Shown: positions 54,130-61,361 of the stretch, piece by piece
How the letters are laid out: each line of letters begins with the position of its first letter
Position numbering within the stretch: position 1 is the first letter of the stretch
From: Flexifilum sp963727545
GTDB lineage: Bacteria > Chloroflexota > Anaerolineae > Aggregatilineales > Phototrophicaceae
Assembly (NCBI GenBank): GCA_963727545.1
Contig: CAVSGS010000016.1
Span: 225,052-289,051, forward strand
Reading direction: 5' to 3'
DNA length: 64,000 nt
Translations under genes and position numbers: made by a program
The notes under the pieces: generated by a model
Database searches by the model: none
Seen by the model: only the letters and a program-made list of their open reading frames with translations
Told to the model about the DNA's origin: nothing

Positions 54130-54894
54130 TTAGTACAGGATCTGTTCCATCGGTACTTGGAGCAGTATCCTGATGCTTCTTTTGATCTCACGACAATTGG
54201 CGCGGACATCGATCGTTCTGATTTCGTGCAGCTGTTAAGTTTCGCCAGAAATTTACAGACACAACAGTCGGTCTATGAGAGTGCTTACCAGTATATCGTT
54301 CATCAGTTTGTCCTCAGAGGAAGCCGCAGCGAACTGTTGACTGTTTTGGAGCGCCGCCTACGAGCGGTAGCAGCGGGACAAAGCGCGCTGGTATTCGTCG
54401 AGGGTGTTTCCGGCATTGGTAAAACGTCTCTGGTGATGGCGCAGGAGGTGCAGGAGCAGGTGCAGGGCGGTGCATTTATCGTGGGACGATGCTACGAAGA
54501 GGGCGCTACACCAATCGGACTGAATGTGGTTCGTCACGGCGTTGCCGAGATAGCCCGTCACAACGGGGCGCTATCCATTCGCGCTTTGAAACAACATATG
54601 GGGATCAGCCAGAACCACCTACTCACGCAATTCAAACACATGGTTGGCGTCTCGCCAAAAGCGTTGGCACGTCTCTGTCGGTTGAAGCACATCCTCCATT
54701 CGGTTGACCCGACACAGTCGGTTGATTTGACGCAAATCGCCTACGAATCCGGATACTTTGATCAGGCGCACTTCAGCAACGATTTTCGGGAGTTCACTGG
54801 ACACAGCCCAACGGACTATCTGCGCCTTCGTCGCCAGTCATATGCCACGAACCCGGAGCGAGACCGGCTCGTCCATATCCTGCCAACTGATTGA
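54130..54894 (+). pseudogene. Chimera of AAA-ATPase fragment and AraC HTH fragment
   Basis: The frame is open from about 54130 (ELVQDLFHRYLEQ, no good start) through ATG 54157. The first ~135 codons resemble the start of large AAA regulators: FVQLLSFARNLQTQQSVYES, VLRGSRSELLTVLERRLRAV, then VFVEGVSGIGKTSLV, a Walker A. From about 54535 it becomes an AraC-family C-terminus: LSIRALKQHMGISQNHLLTQ, FKHMVGVSPKALARL and IAYESGYFDQAHFSNDFREF, TGHSPTDYLRLRR. The AAA part lacks Walker B and the AraC part lacks its sensor domain. It is likely a deletion fusion of two gene remnants, but the frame is intact, so a product could be made. Confidence 0.65.
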
Positions 54895-55083
54895 TTTTTT
54901 ACAAGACAACGCCTCTATCAGTTTCATATAATTGCGCCATAACTACTCGTGGAAAATCAATTAGACCGCGATGGTGGCAGCGTGCTGTGTCAACCCTATG
55001 CACGATGCTCTACATCTGTAACTGGATGTCTGCTTGGCGGAGCGTTTATATCGATTCGGAAGCAAAAGGAGTTAAACAAATCT

Positions 55084-55560
55084 ATGGTCGCAAAAGGTAA
55101 ATTGCTACGAATGGACAACATTCTCATCGTTGTCGACGACCTTGAGGCAGCCAAAGCGTTCTTCGCTGAACTCGGTCTGGAACTGGAAGGCGAGGCGACC
55201 GTCGAAGGACCTTTAGTCGGCAGCCTGATCGGGCTGAAGGATGTGAATGTCCGATCCACCATTGCGATGATGCGTCCTCCCGACGGTCAGGGTGGCATCG
55301 AGTTGGACAAATTCCACATGCCCAATCCGATCCGGTTTGGACCTGTCAACGCTCCGGTGAATACGATGGGCTACCGCCGTGTGATGTTCGCCGTCGATGA
55401 CCTCGACGAGATCGTCGCGCGTCTGCTCGCTCACGGGGTTGAGATCATCGGTGAAATGCAGTTCGAGGACACAAATAAGCTCGCCTACATCCGTGGACCC
55501 GAAGGCATCATCGTGGGGCTAGCCGAGCAACTCGACAATAAATCGGCAACGGATGTTTAG
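55084..55560 (+). CDS. VOC/glyoxalase-family protein
   Basis: A 158-residue protein with two beta-alpha-beta-beta-beta units of the vicinal oxygen chelate fold. The first runs MDNILIVVDDLEAAKAFFAE, LGLELEGEATVEG. The second runs GYRRVMFAVDDLDEIVARLL, AHGVEIIGEMQFEDTNKLAY and IRGPEGIIVGLAEQL. The metal positions are only partly conserved (E at the end is present), so it may be an enzyme or a small-molecule binding protein. I take ATG 55084 (MVAKGKLLRMDNI), with AGGAG 12-16 bases upstream. The frame continues upstream to 54949 without family similarity. Confidence 0.82.
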   Translation: MVAKGKLLRMDNILIVVDDLEAAKAFFAELGLELEGEATVEGPLVGSLIGLKDVNVRSTIAMMRPPDGQGGIELDKFHMPNPIRFGPVNAPVNTMGYRRVMFAVDDLDEIVARLLAHGVEIIGEMQFEDTNKLAYIRGPEGIIVGLAEQLDNKSATDV

Positions 55561-55606
55561 GAATTTCTCGTCAGCATTCATCTGCAATATCAAAGGAGGA
55601 AATCTC

Positions 55607-56212
55607 ATGCCAGAACTGCTCGTTGACTTCATCACCTCACTGGATGGCTACGGTGCCGCGGAAGGATGGCCCGGATGGTGGGGCTTGCAAGGTCCCGAAT
55701 ATCTCGCATGGCTCGGCGAACAGCCCAACTACACGGTTCTGATGGGAGCCAACACCTATCGGCTGATGTACGGATTCACTGCTCAAGCCAGTACACCGGA
55801 ATCGGATTTGGGAAACGAGGAAGAAGACAGCATGTCCGAGCTGACCAACGCCTCCAAGATCGTGTTCTCCTCGACGCTGGAGGGACCACTGACGTGGGCG
55901 AATACCCGGCTGATCAGCGGGGATGCGGTTGAGGCTGTGAGAGCCATGAAGCAGGACGGCAGCAGCCCGATGAGCACCCTTGGCAGCGTCAGCCTGTGCC
56001 GGTCGCTGCTCAAAGCGGGTCTCGTGGATCGTTTCCGGGTGGTCATCTTCCCCGTGATCACCGGGAGCACCGGCAGCGACCGGATCTACGACGGTTATCC
56101 CGACGTCGCGCTCGACATGGTTTCCAGCCGAACGTTCGACGGCAGAATTCAACTTCTGGAATACATCCCCAGAGTGCTGAGCGGGCCGCCGGACATGAAG
56201 AACGATTCCTGA
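55607..56212 (+). CDS. Dihydrofolate reductase-like (RibD C-terminal) protein
   Basis: A 201-residue NADPH-dependent reductase-like protein of the DHFR/RibD_C group. Features: ELLVDFITSLDGYGAAEGWP, VLMGANTYRLMYGF, KIVFSSTLEGPLTWANTRLI, TLGSVSLCRSLLKAGLVDRF and RVVIFPVITGSTGSDRIYDG. These stand-alone proteins are common in Actinobacteria and Chloroflexota, and their substrate is unknown. AGGAGG eight bases upstream of ATG 55607 fixes the start. The VOC gene lies 46 bp upstream and a truncated cupin gene 20 bp downstream, forming a former small operon. Confidence 0.88.
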   Translation: MPELLVDFITSLDGYGAAEGWPGWWGLQGPEYLAWLGEQPNYTVLMGANTYRLMYGFTAQASTPESDLGNEEEDSMSELTNASKIVFSSTLEGPLTWANTRLISGDAVEAVRAMKQDGSSPMSTLGSVSLCRSLLKAGLVDRFRVVIFPVITGSTGSDRIYDGYPDVALDMVSSRTFDGRIQLLEYIPRVLSGPPDMKNDS

Positions 56213-56231
56213 AACTGGAGGAGAAAATGTT

Positions 56232-56400
56232 GTGGAAACCGTTGTGAACGCAAATGACTTGCCAACGAGCGAAACATCCCGGCAGTTTGAAGGCTATCTT
56301 CATGGGGATGCGAACATCTCCTTTTTTCTCAACGCTACACCACCGGGGAAAGGTCCATCACTCCATAAACACCCCTATGAGGAGGTTTGACCTTACCCCG
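56232..56400 (+). pseudogene. Cupin gene truncated by IS3-family insertion
   Basis: From GTG 56232, with GGAGGAG upstream, the frame reads VETVVNANDLPTSETSRQFE, then FFLNATPPGKGPSLHKHPYE EV and a TGA contributed by the insertion sequence. The HKHPYEEV part is the metal-binding start of a cupin barrel, which in intact relatives goes on with V-L-x-G. The remaining cupin strands are missing, and I do not find them beyond the right end of the element. The insertion was therefore joined by a deletion, or the other half lies elsewhere. Confidence 0.78.
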
Positions 56401-56421
56401 ATTGGACGGACGATAAAAATG

Positions 56422-57278
56422 TCAGGGGCGAGCAAGCTGCTCAAAAGCGCAGGGGCTGAGATAGCCCAGCGCCGAGTGTCGCCGCTGACGGTTGTACCAC
56501 ACCTCGATGTATTCAAAGATCGCCTGGCGTGCTGCAGCGCGTGAGGGAAACGAGCGGTCAGTGCACTCGGTTTTCAAGGTGCCCCAAAAACTCTCCTGCA
56601 TGGCATTGTCATAGCAACGTCCGACATCGCTCATACTGAGGCGGACGTGGTCTTGCGCCAGCAAGCGCAAGTAGTCATGACTGGTATACACTGGCTGCCC
56701 TGGTCGGAATGATGCAGCTGAGGCACTCCGCGCTGCCCGACCGCCAGCTTCCAAGCCGCCACCACGAGCGCCTTGGTCAGGCGTTCGCTCATCGACCAGC
56801 CGACAATCCGTCGCGAGAAGACATCCTGAATCCCTGCCAAATACAACCAGCCCTCATCGGTCGGGATGTAGGTGATATCCGCCAGCCATTTCTCATTCGG
56901 CTGGGTGGCGGTGAAATTGCCTGCCAGCCGATTGGGTGCGCAGCGATGGGTCTCAGCACGCTGCGTGGTCCTCTTGAAGCGCCGTCGTCCCTTCGTCTGT
57001 AAGCCCATTTGCGCCATCAGGCGGGCAATCCGGTGCTTCCCAACTCGTTCGCCTGCCGCGCGCAGTTCGGCATGGATACGCAGATAGCCGTAGGTCCGTC
57101 GACTGGCTTCATGCACTGCCCGAATGTGGCTCGCTAAGGCTGCGTTGGCTTGTGCTCGTCGACTTGGTTTCCGCTTGCGCCAGTCATAGAACCCGCTCGC
57201 CGATACCTCCAGCACCGCACACAGCCGGCGGATGGGATAGTCCGCTTGCTGCTGGGCGATGAATTGGTAACGGCTCAC
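56422..57278 (-). CDS. IS3-family transposase OrfB (DDE), one frameshift
   Basis: The catalytic subunit: an N-terminal HTH_21-like part (YPIRRLCAVLEVSASGFYDW, then RTYGYLRIHAELRAAGERVG) and an rve integrase core with first Asp in KWLADITYIPTDEGWLYLAG, second Asp in LHHSDQGSQ and Glu in NAMQESFWGTLKTE. The frame changes near 56690, between SDQGSQ and YTSHDYLRLLAQDHVRLSMS. As sequenced the enzyme is broken. The end is WYNRQRRHSALGYLSPCAFE. Confidence 0.9.
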
Positions 57279-57561
57279 GATTCCCCCGCGAGAACACCTG
57301 AATGGCTTTTTTCAAAATGTCCCGCTCCTGCTTCACGATCGCCAGCTCGCGCTTCAAGCGGCGCAGTTCCGCCTGTTCGGCGCGTTCCTCGCTCGGCTGC
57401 AAGCGTTCGTCTTTCACCTGATAGCGCCGCCGCCATTTGTAAATCAAGCCCGCCGTGAGATCCAGATCGCGCTCGATCTGGGCGATGCTGCGGCTGCCTT
57501 CCGCGACCATCGCCAACACATCCCGCTTGAATTCCTCGCTGTACTGCTTGTAGCGTCCCAT
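57184..57561 (-). CDS. IS3-family transposase OrfA (HTH)
   Basis: Small DNA-binding subunit: YSEEFKRDVLAMVAEGSRSI, AQIERDLDLTAGLIYKWRRR, then a leucine-zipper-like helix LRRLKRELAIVKQERDILKK. An AAAAAAG run in the middle of the I-L-K-K-A codons is the usual place for programmed -1 frameshifting in IS3 elements. Here the -1 frame meets a stop about 13 codons later, so OrfB is more probably started from its own GTG. Confidence 0.88.
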   Translation of the reverse strand: MGRYKQYSEEFKRDVLAMVAEGSRSIAQIERDLDLTAGLIYKWRRRYQVKDERLQPSEERAEQAELRRLKRELAIVKQERDILKKAIQVFSRGNREPLPIHRPAASGLSHPPAVCGAGGIGERVL

Positions 57562-57711
57562 TTTCCTCTCCTTACACTCAGTCTAACGGACATTTCATCT
57601 GTCCGCGATACTGGGGTAAGGTCTAAGGGATGGGAACACGCAGTCGTCTGACTGTGATTCGACATGCCCCGCGTCACAATTTCCCAAAACAAATCCTTAC
57701 CCTACATACCC

Positions 57712-57806
57712 TGCTTGTAGCCGCTGTTTAAGAGCTGGCGAATCTGCTGCATTCTAGGGTCTTTGGGATTGTGATAGCGCTCGGCTTCGTCGATGCCAAC
57801 AGTACA
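57712..57806 (-). pseudogene. Gene remnant, C-terminal ~30 codons
   Basis: Reads VGIDEAERYHNPKDPRMQQI then RQLLNSGYKQGM and TAG, with no start codon or upstream continuation (it meets the end of the deazaflavin reductase gene region). It looks like the tail of a larger protein left after rearrangement. The rest of the interval between the IS3 end and the reductase gene shows nothing else. Confidence 0.35.
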
Positions 57807-57817
57807 CAATCTTGCCA

Positions 57818-58303
57818 CTACAACCGATGTAGAGCCACGATGGGCAGGGAATCGCGGACAATAGTGGCAAGCGTATCGTCGCTGGCACCGCCAATTTGCA
57901 GCCCCATGATACTTCCCAATTCCCCCGCGGCGACGGGATGCTGTCTGCGGAACATCACCAGCACCTGCGCCCCAGCTTCGGGGCTGAGGATTTCGGCATG
58001 CACGAGAAGTTTGCGGTAGCCCACCTGAATCGAAACGTCTGGGTGGGCGAGCAGATTGCGGTACCAGTTGGATCTGTAGCCCCAGCCAGACGCGACATAA
58101 TACGTATCGCTGTCGCGGTCGTGCCCGGCGACTTCGACGACGGTTTGGCGTATCTTGCCGGACTTACGTCCGATTTGATTGATGAGCAGGAAGCGACCGC
58201 CGAGCAGTCCGCCCAAGCCCAACCGATACAGGGTGATCGGAAAACGCAGTAACCAGCGCAGCAAGCCGGTTGGCACTTTGGAAGTGAGGGTTGTTTCTGC
58301 CAT
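57818..58303 (-). CDS. Deazaflavin (F420)-dependent nitroreductase-family protein
   Basis: A 161-residue split-barrel protein of the DDN/nitroreductase family. Features: LLINQIGRKSGKIRQTVVEV, YYVASGWGYRSNWYRNLLAH and PDVSIQVGYRKLLVHAEIL, which form the flavin or F420 phosphate and ring pocket. Family members reduce quinones or nitro compounds with F420H2 or bind flavins; which applies is not known here. ATG 58303 is followed at once by MAETTLTSKVPTGLLRWLLR. It is preceded by the FAD monooxygenase gene in the same direction (18 bp), so co-transcription is likely. Confidence 0.87.
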   Translation of the reverse strand: MAETTLTSKVPTGLLRWLLRFPITLYRLGLGGLLGGRFLLINQIGRKSGKIRQTVVEVAGHDRDSDTYYVASGWGYRSNWYRNLLAHPDVSIQVGYRKLLVHAEILSPEAGAQVLVMFRRQHPVAAGELGSIMGLQIGGASDDTLATIVRDSLPIVALHRL

Positions 58304-58321
58304 GGCGTTTATTCCTGATTC

Positions 58322-59486
58322 TTAAGCGGTTTCGAGCAGACTTTCGGCGTGCATGAAGCGGCGCAGCAGTCCGGCAAAGCGGTCACGCAGTGCGAAGTTG
58401 AGCATTGCCAGTTGCAGCGCAGATTCGATGTCGTTGCGCGGCAGCAGGGTCTTTAGCATGTTGCGGGCTACCTGCTGGCGCTGTTCAATGGGGGGACGCA
58501 TGGTTTGCTCGTAGCGGCGAAAAGCCAGCTGAAAATCCGGTTGTTCGTGCAGCGATCGCGCCAGCACATAAGCCGCGCCAAGCGCCATCGACGCGCCCTG
58601 AGCCGAAGCCAACGTCATGCAGCCGCAGGCATCCGCCAGCAGCGCCACACGTCCATGGCTCCACGAAGGCATCTCCACTTGGACAACCTTGTCCATAAAT
58701 ATTCGCTCAGGATCTTGGATGTCAGCCAGAAACTGCGACGTCAGCCAGCCCATCCCGGCAAAGTGCTGCTGTAGGCGAGCTAGGCGCTGCTCGCGGGGGA
58801 CATCGCCTTCGTCAGGAGTCCGGTACAGAAAGAGGGCGACGATCTCATCCGCTTTTTCGGTGGCATAGGCGATAGTCTGGCGATCCGTTTCGGTATAGTG
58901 TAAGCGGCGATCACCGATGCCATAGCGATCCGGTAGTGGATAACAGGCGACATACAGCCCCAAATAGTGTTCGTAATCGCTGATCCGGTCCAAAGACGAG
59001 ACGGCGCGTATTCGAATGGACACCATCGGCGCCGATGAGAAGATCAAAGGTTTCGACGCTGCCATCATCAAAGGTGGCGGTGATGGAGTTCACATCTTGC
59101 TGGATGTGCTTGAGCGTGCGGCTGAAACGGATCTCGACCGAGTCATTCACCAGAGTGTAAATCGCATCCACAAGCGTCCACCGCATCAAGGCTAGATATT
59201 TGCCGCGAGCGACTTTGTTCAGCAGGCTGCCTCCTAGCCGGGCAATCGGCTCGCCTGAGTCGTTGACGTACGCGGTTTGTTTGACGCGGAGCTGCCGCGC
59301 CTGCAATTGCTCGGTTATACCCATCTGGCAAGCGACATCGTAGCCGGTCCCCAGAAAATCGATGCCGTAACCATCATGACGGAGCGACGCAGCGCGTTCG
59401 ACGACGACCGGCGTATACCCATAGCGTTTCAGCCAGTAGGCGAGAGTCAGTCCCGCGGGACCGGCTCCAGAGATTAGGACGTGCAT
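58322..59486 (-). CDS. FAD-dependent monooxygenase, one frameshift
   Basis: Aromatic hydroxylase-type flavoprotein (PHBH fold, TetX-like group). The FAD-binding GxGxxG is at the N-terminus: HVLISGAGPAGLTLAYWLKR, with VVVERAASLRHDGYGIDFLG. The DG motif is ETFDLLIGADGVHSNTR. The frame changes near 59005, then SSLDRISDYEHYLGLYVACY continues to the GD motif region (GRVALLADACGCMTLASAQG ASMAL), where the usual GDA is read as ADAC. The repaired length of about 388 residues is normal. It would use NADPH and O2; the substrate is unknown. Confidence 0.88.
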
Positions 59487-59600
59487 TCTTCTATGCGTTC
59501 CTTTCGTGTCGTTTCAAACTATCGAGTAGAGGTTTCAAGGAGCGATAAGTGGTTCGTCTGTGAGGAGGGCATCAAACCCTCCTCATCAGCGCTTCAGTTC

Positions 59601-60624
59601 CTAGTTCCCGGTCGCCGGGAGCACCACAACCACACCCAGCATGCCGGGGTGCAGGAAGCATCCGTAGGGATACACGCCCGGGTCGGCAAAGGTAAGCGTG
59701 TAGTCTTCGCCGGGCTTCATCAAGCCGCTGTTAAAAGAGTCGCCCGCCTTGACGGTAGAGCCGCTCGGCGTACTCGGAGACATGACGGACCCCAGCAGGA
59801 TGACCGGTGGATTGTTACCCTGCGGTGCTTGCGGTATGAACTCTTGGTCATCGGACGGCAGCGGGAGCGAGGTCACCGTATGCATATCCATCGCCTTGCC
59901 GGACATGGTCCACGTCACACTTTGCCCGGCATGGATGGTCACGCTGTAGGGAAAGAACGCATCGATGGACGACCTTGCCAGTCATCGGACCCATCGCCAC
60001 GTGTCCGCCATCGGCGCCTGCCATCATCTGGTCCTGAGCATCCGCCATCGCCTGATCGTAGGCTGCCATGCCATCGTTAATATTCTTACCCATTTCCATC
60101 GAACCTTGTGCGGCTGCTTCGCCCGGTGAAGGGATCTGTTCGTCATCCGGGACAACGACAACCTCACCGGTCATGCCGGGATGTACGTCACAGTAGTAGG
60201 TGTAGGTGCCCGGCGCAACGTCGAACGTCAGCGTAAAGGTCGGGGAGGCGTTGGGGATCACGGGGAGTCCGCTGTTGGCGATGCCGCCCGTATAGACGCC
60301 GTTATCGGGAACCTGCGGAAACACGACGTCGGGATTGAGCTGCGGCGTTGGATTACCGTCAACCATTGGCGCGATGACCAACGGCAGCACTGTGGTATTG
60401 AAACTCACGTTGTGAAAACCCGCCATGATCCAGGTTACGGTATCGCCGCGATGAATCTTCAGCGAGTGCGGGGCAAAATCCATCACATCGATCTGCGGGA
60501 TTGCGCTGCCACCGACCAATACGGTGAAAGACTGGGGCGCGGCGTCCTGCGCGAAAATACCCCCACCCAGTGATAGCAGGCTGATCAGGCAAGCGAACAT
60601 AGTGATCTTCATGATGCGGAACAT
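59601..60624 (-). CDS. Exported double cupredoxin (plastocyanin-like) protein, one frameshift
   Basis: Periplasmic copper protein. The signal peptide is MKITMFACLISLLSLGGGIF AQ. Domain 1: DFAPHSLKIHRGDTVTWIMA, GFHNVSF (His ligand), then FDVAPGTYTYYCDVHPGMTG (Cys, His, Met ligands). After an Ala/Met/Gln linker the frame changes near 59960 and domain 2 follows: VTIHAGQSVTWTMSGKAMDM, HTV (His) and YTLTFADPGVYPYGCFLHPG M (Cys, His, Met). Both type-1 copper sites appear complete. ATG 60624 has AAGGAG eight bases upstream. The function is probably electron transfer or copper handling; no oxidase gene is adjacent. Confidence 0.88.
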
Positions 60625-60761
60625 CACATTTCTCCTTGGATAGATTGTTTCTGACAAGATAGGGTGCTTCTGGGTCACCCGGTGTCCGTGCAGACTCGGA
60701 CGCTGCACACCGCAATGAGCATCGGTCTTTGGGTGACGATAGTACGGAAAGCGAGCGCTGC

Positions 60762-61256
60762 TTAGTGTGCTGACCCCGCGATCCCGAGTTCTATGGCGAG
60801 CGGCGAGCCAAGTAACTGCATGTCGTAGCGTGCGGAAAGCTCTGCTTTTGCGGACTCGTCGAGCGCGCCGCTGGCGGATAATTCGCCCCACACGCGCAGG
60901 AAGGCTTCCAGAGCCGCCGGGGTGTGCATACCGATCATCTTTGCTAGTCGATCCGGATTGGGGTTCGTAAAGCTGTGCGGTACGCCGCGCGGAACATATG
61001 CGCTGTCGCCGACACTCAGCTTGAACACCTCACCATCGACCTTGAAGGTGACTTCTCCTTCCAGAACGCGAAACACTTCGTCAGCCGCGTTGTGCAGGTG
61101 ATACGGAGGTCCACCTCCAAATTCGACCGTCGACTCGAGCCACTCGTACCGGCTTTCCGTATCGTCAGCCCTATAGACAAAGGTGAGCAGCTGACCGCCC
61201 CCATCGTTCATGGGTTGCTGGCTGCCCTTGCGAATAATCTTGCCCCGATTGTTCAT
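60762..61256 (-). CDS. Cupin-domain protein
   Basis: A 164-residue small beta-barrel protein. Cupin motif 1 is GGGPPYHLHNAADEVFRVLE G with EVTFKVDGEV. Motif 2 is VGDSAYVPRGVPHSFTNPNP. The metal ligands H-x-H...E and the later H are present. A C-terminal helical part (AALEAFLRVWGELSASG) extends the barrel. It may be an enzyme or a sensor; the substrate is unknown. GGAGGTCAA just before ATG 61256 supports this start. It is followed, with about 135 bp between, by the cupredoxin gene on the same strand. Confidence 0.88.
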   Translation of the reverse strand: MNNRGKIIRKGSQQPMNDGGGQLLTFVYRADDTESRYEWLESTVEFGGGPPYHLHNAADEVFRVLEGEVTFKVDGEVFKLSVGDSAYVPRGVPHSFTNPNPDRLAKMIGMHTPAALEAFLRVWGELSASGALDESAKAELSARYDMQLLGSPLAIELGIAGSAH

Positions 61257-61361
61257 ACTTGACCTCCTGTTTCATACGATAGCGTTACGATACGGCAGGT
61301 AGGTCTTGGTGTCGTGGTACCAAAGTCTGATAAACGGGGCGCGACGGTTCGATTGTCGGTA

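Larger units (their letters stand above)
56399..57623 (-). mobile_element. IS3-family insertion sequence
   Basis: A 1.2-kb element with ends GACCTTACCCC (56399-56409) and its complement GGGGTAAGGTC (57613-57623). The inner ends keep similarity (GGACGGACGATAAAAATG against GCGGACAGATGAAATG). It carries a small HTH gene and a DDE integrase-type gene on the minus strand. No clear target duplication is seen (TTT on the left, TAA on the right). It interrupts a cupin gene. Confidence 0.88.

Noticed and set aside
54157..54894. Intact AraC regulator
   Set aside because: Only the C-terminal HTH part is AraC-like; the N-terminal part is an AAA P-loop fragment.
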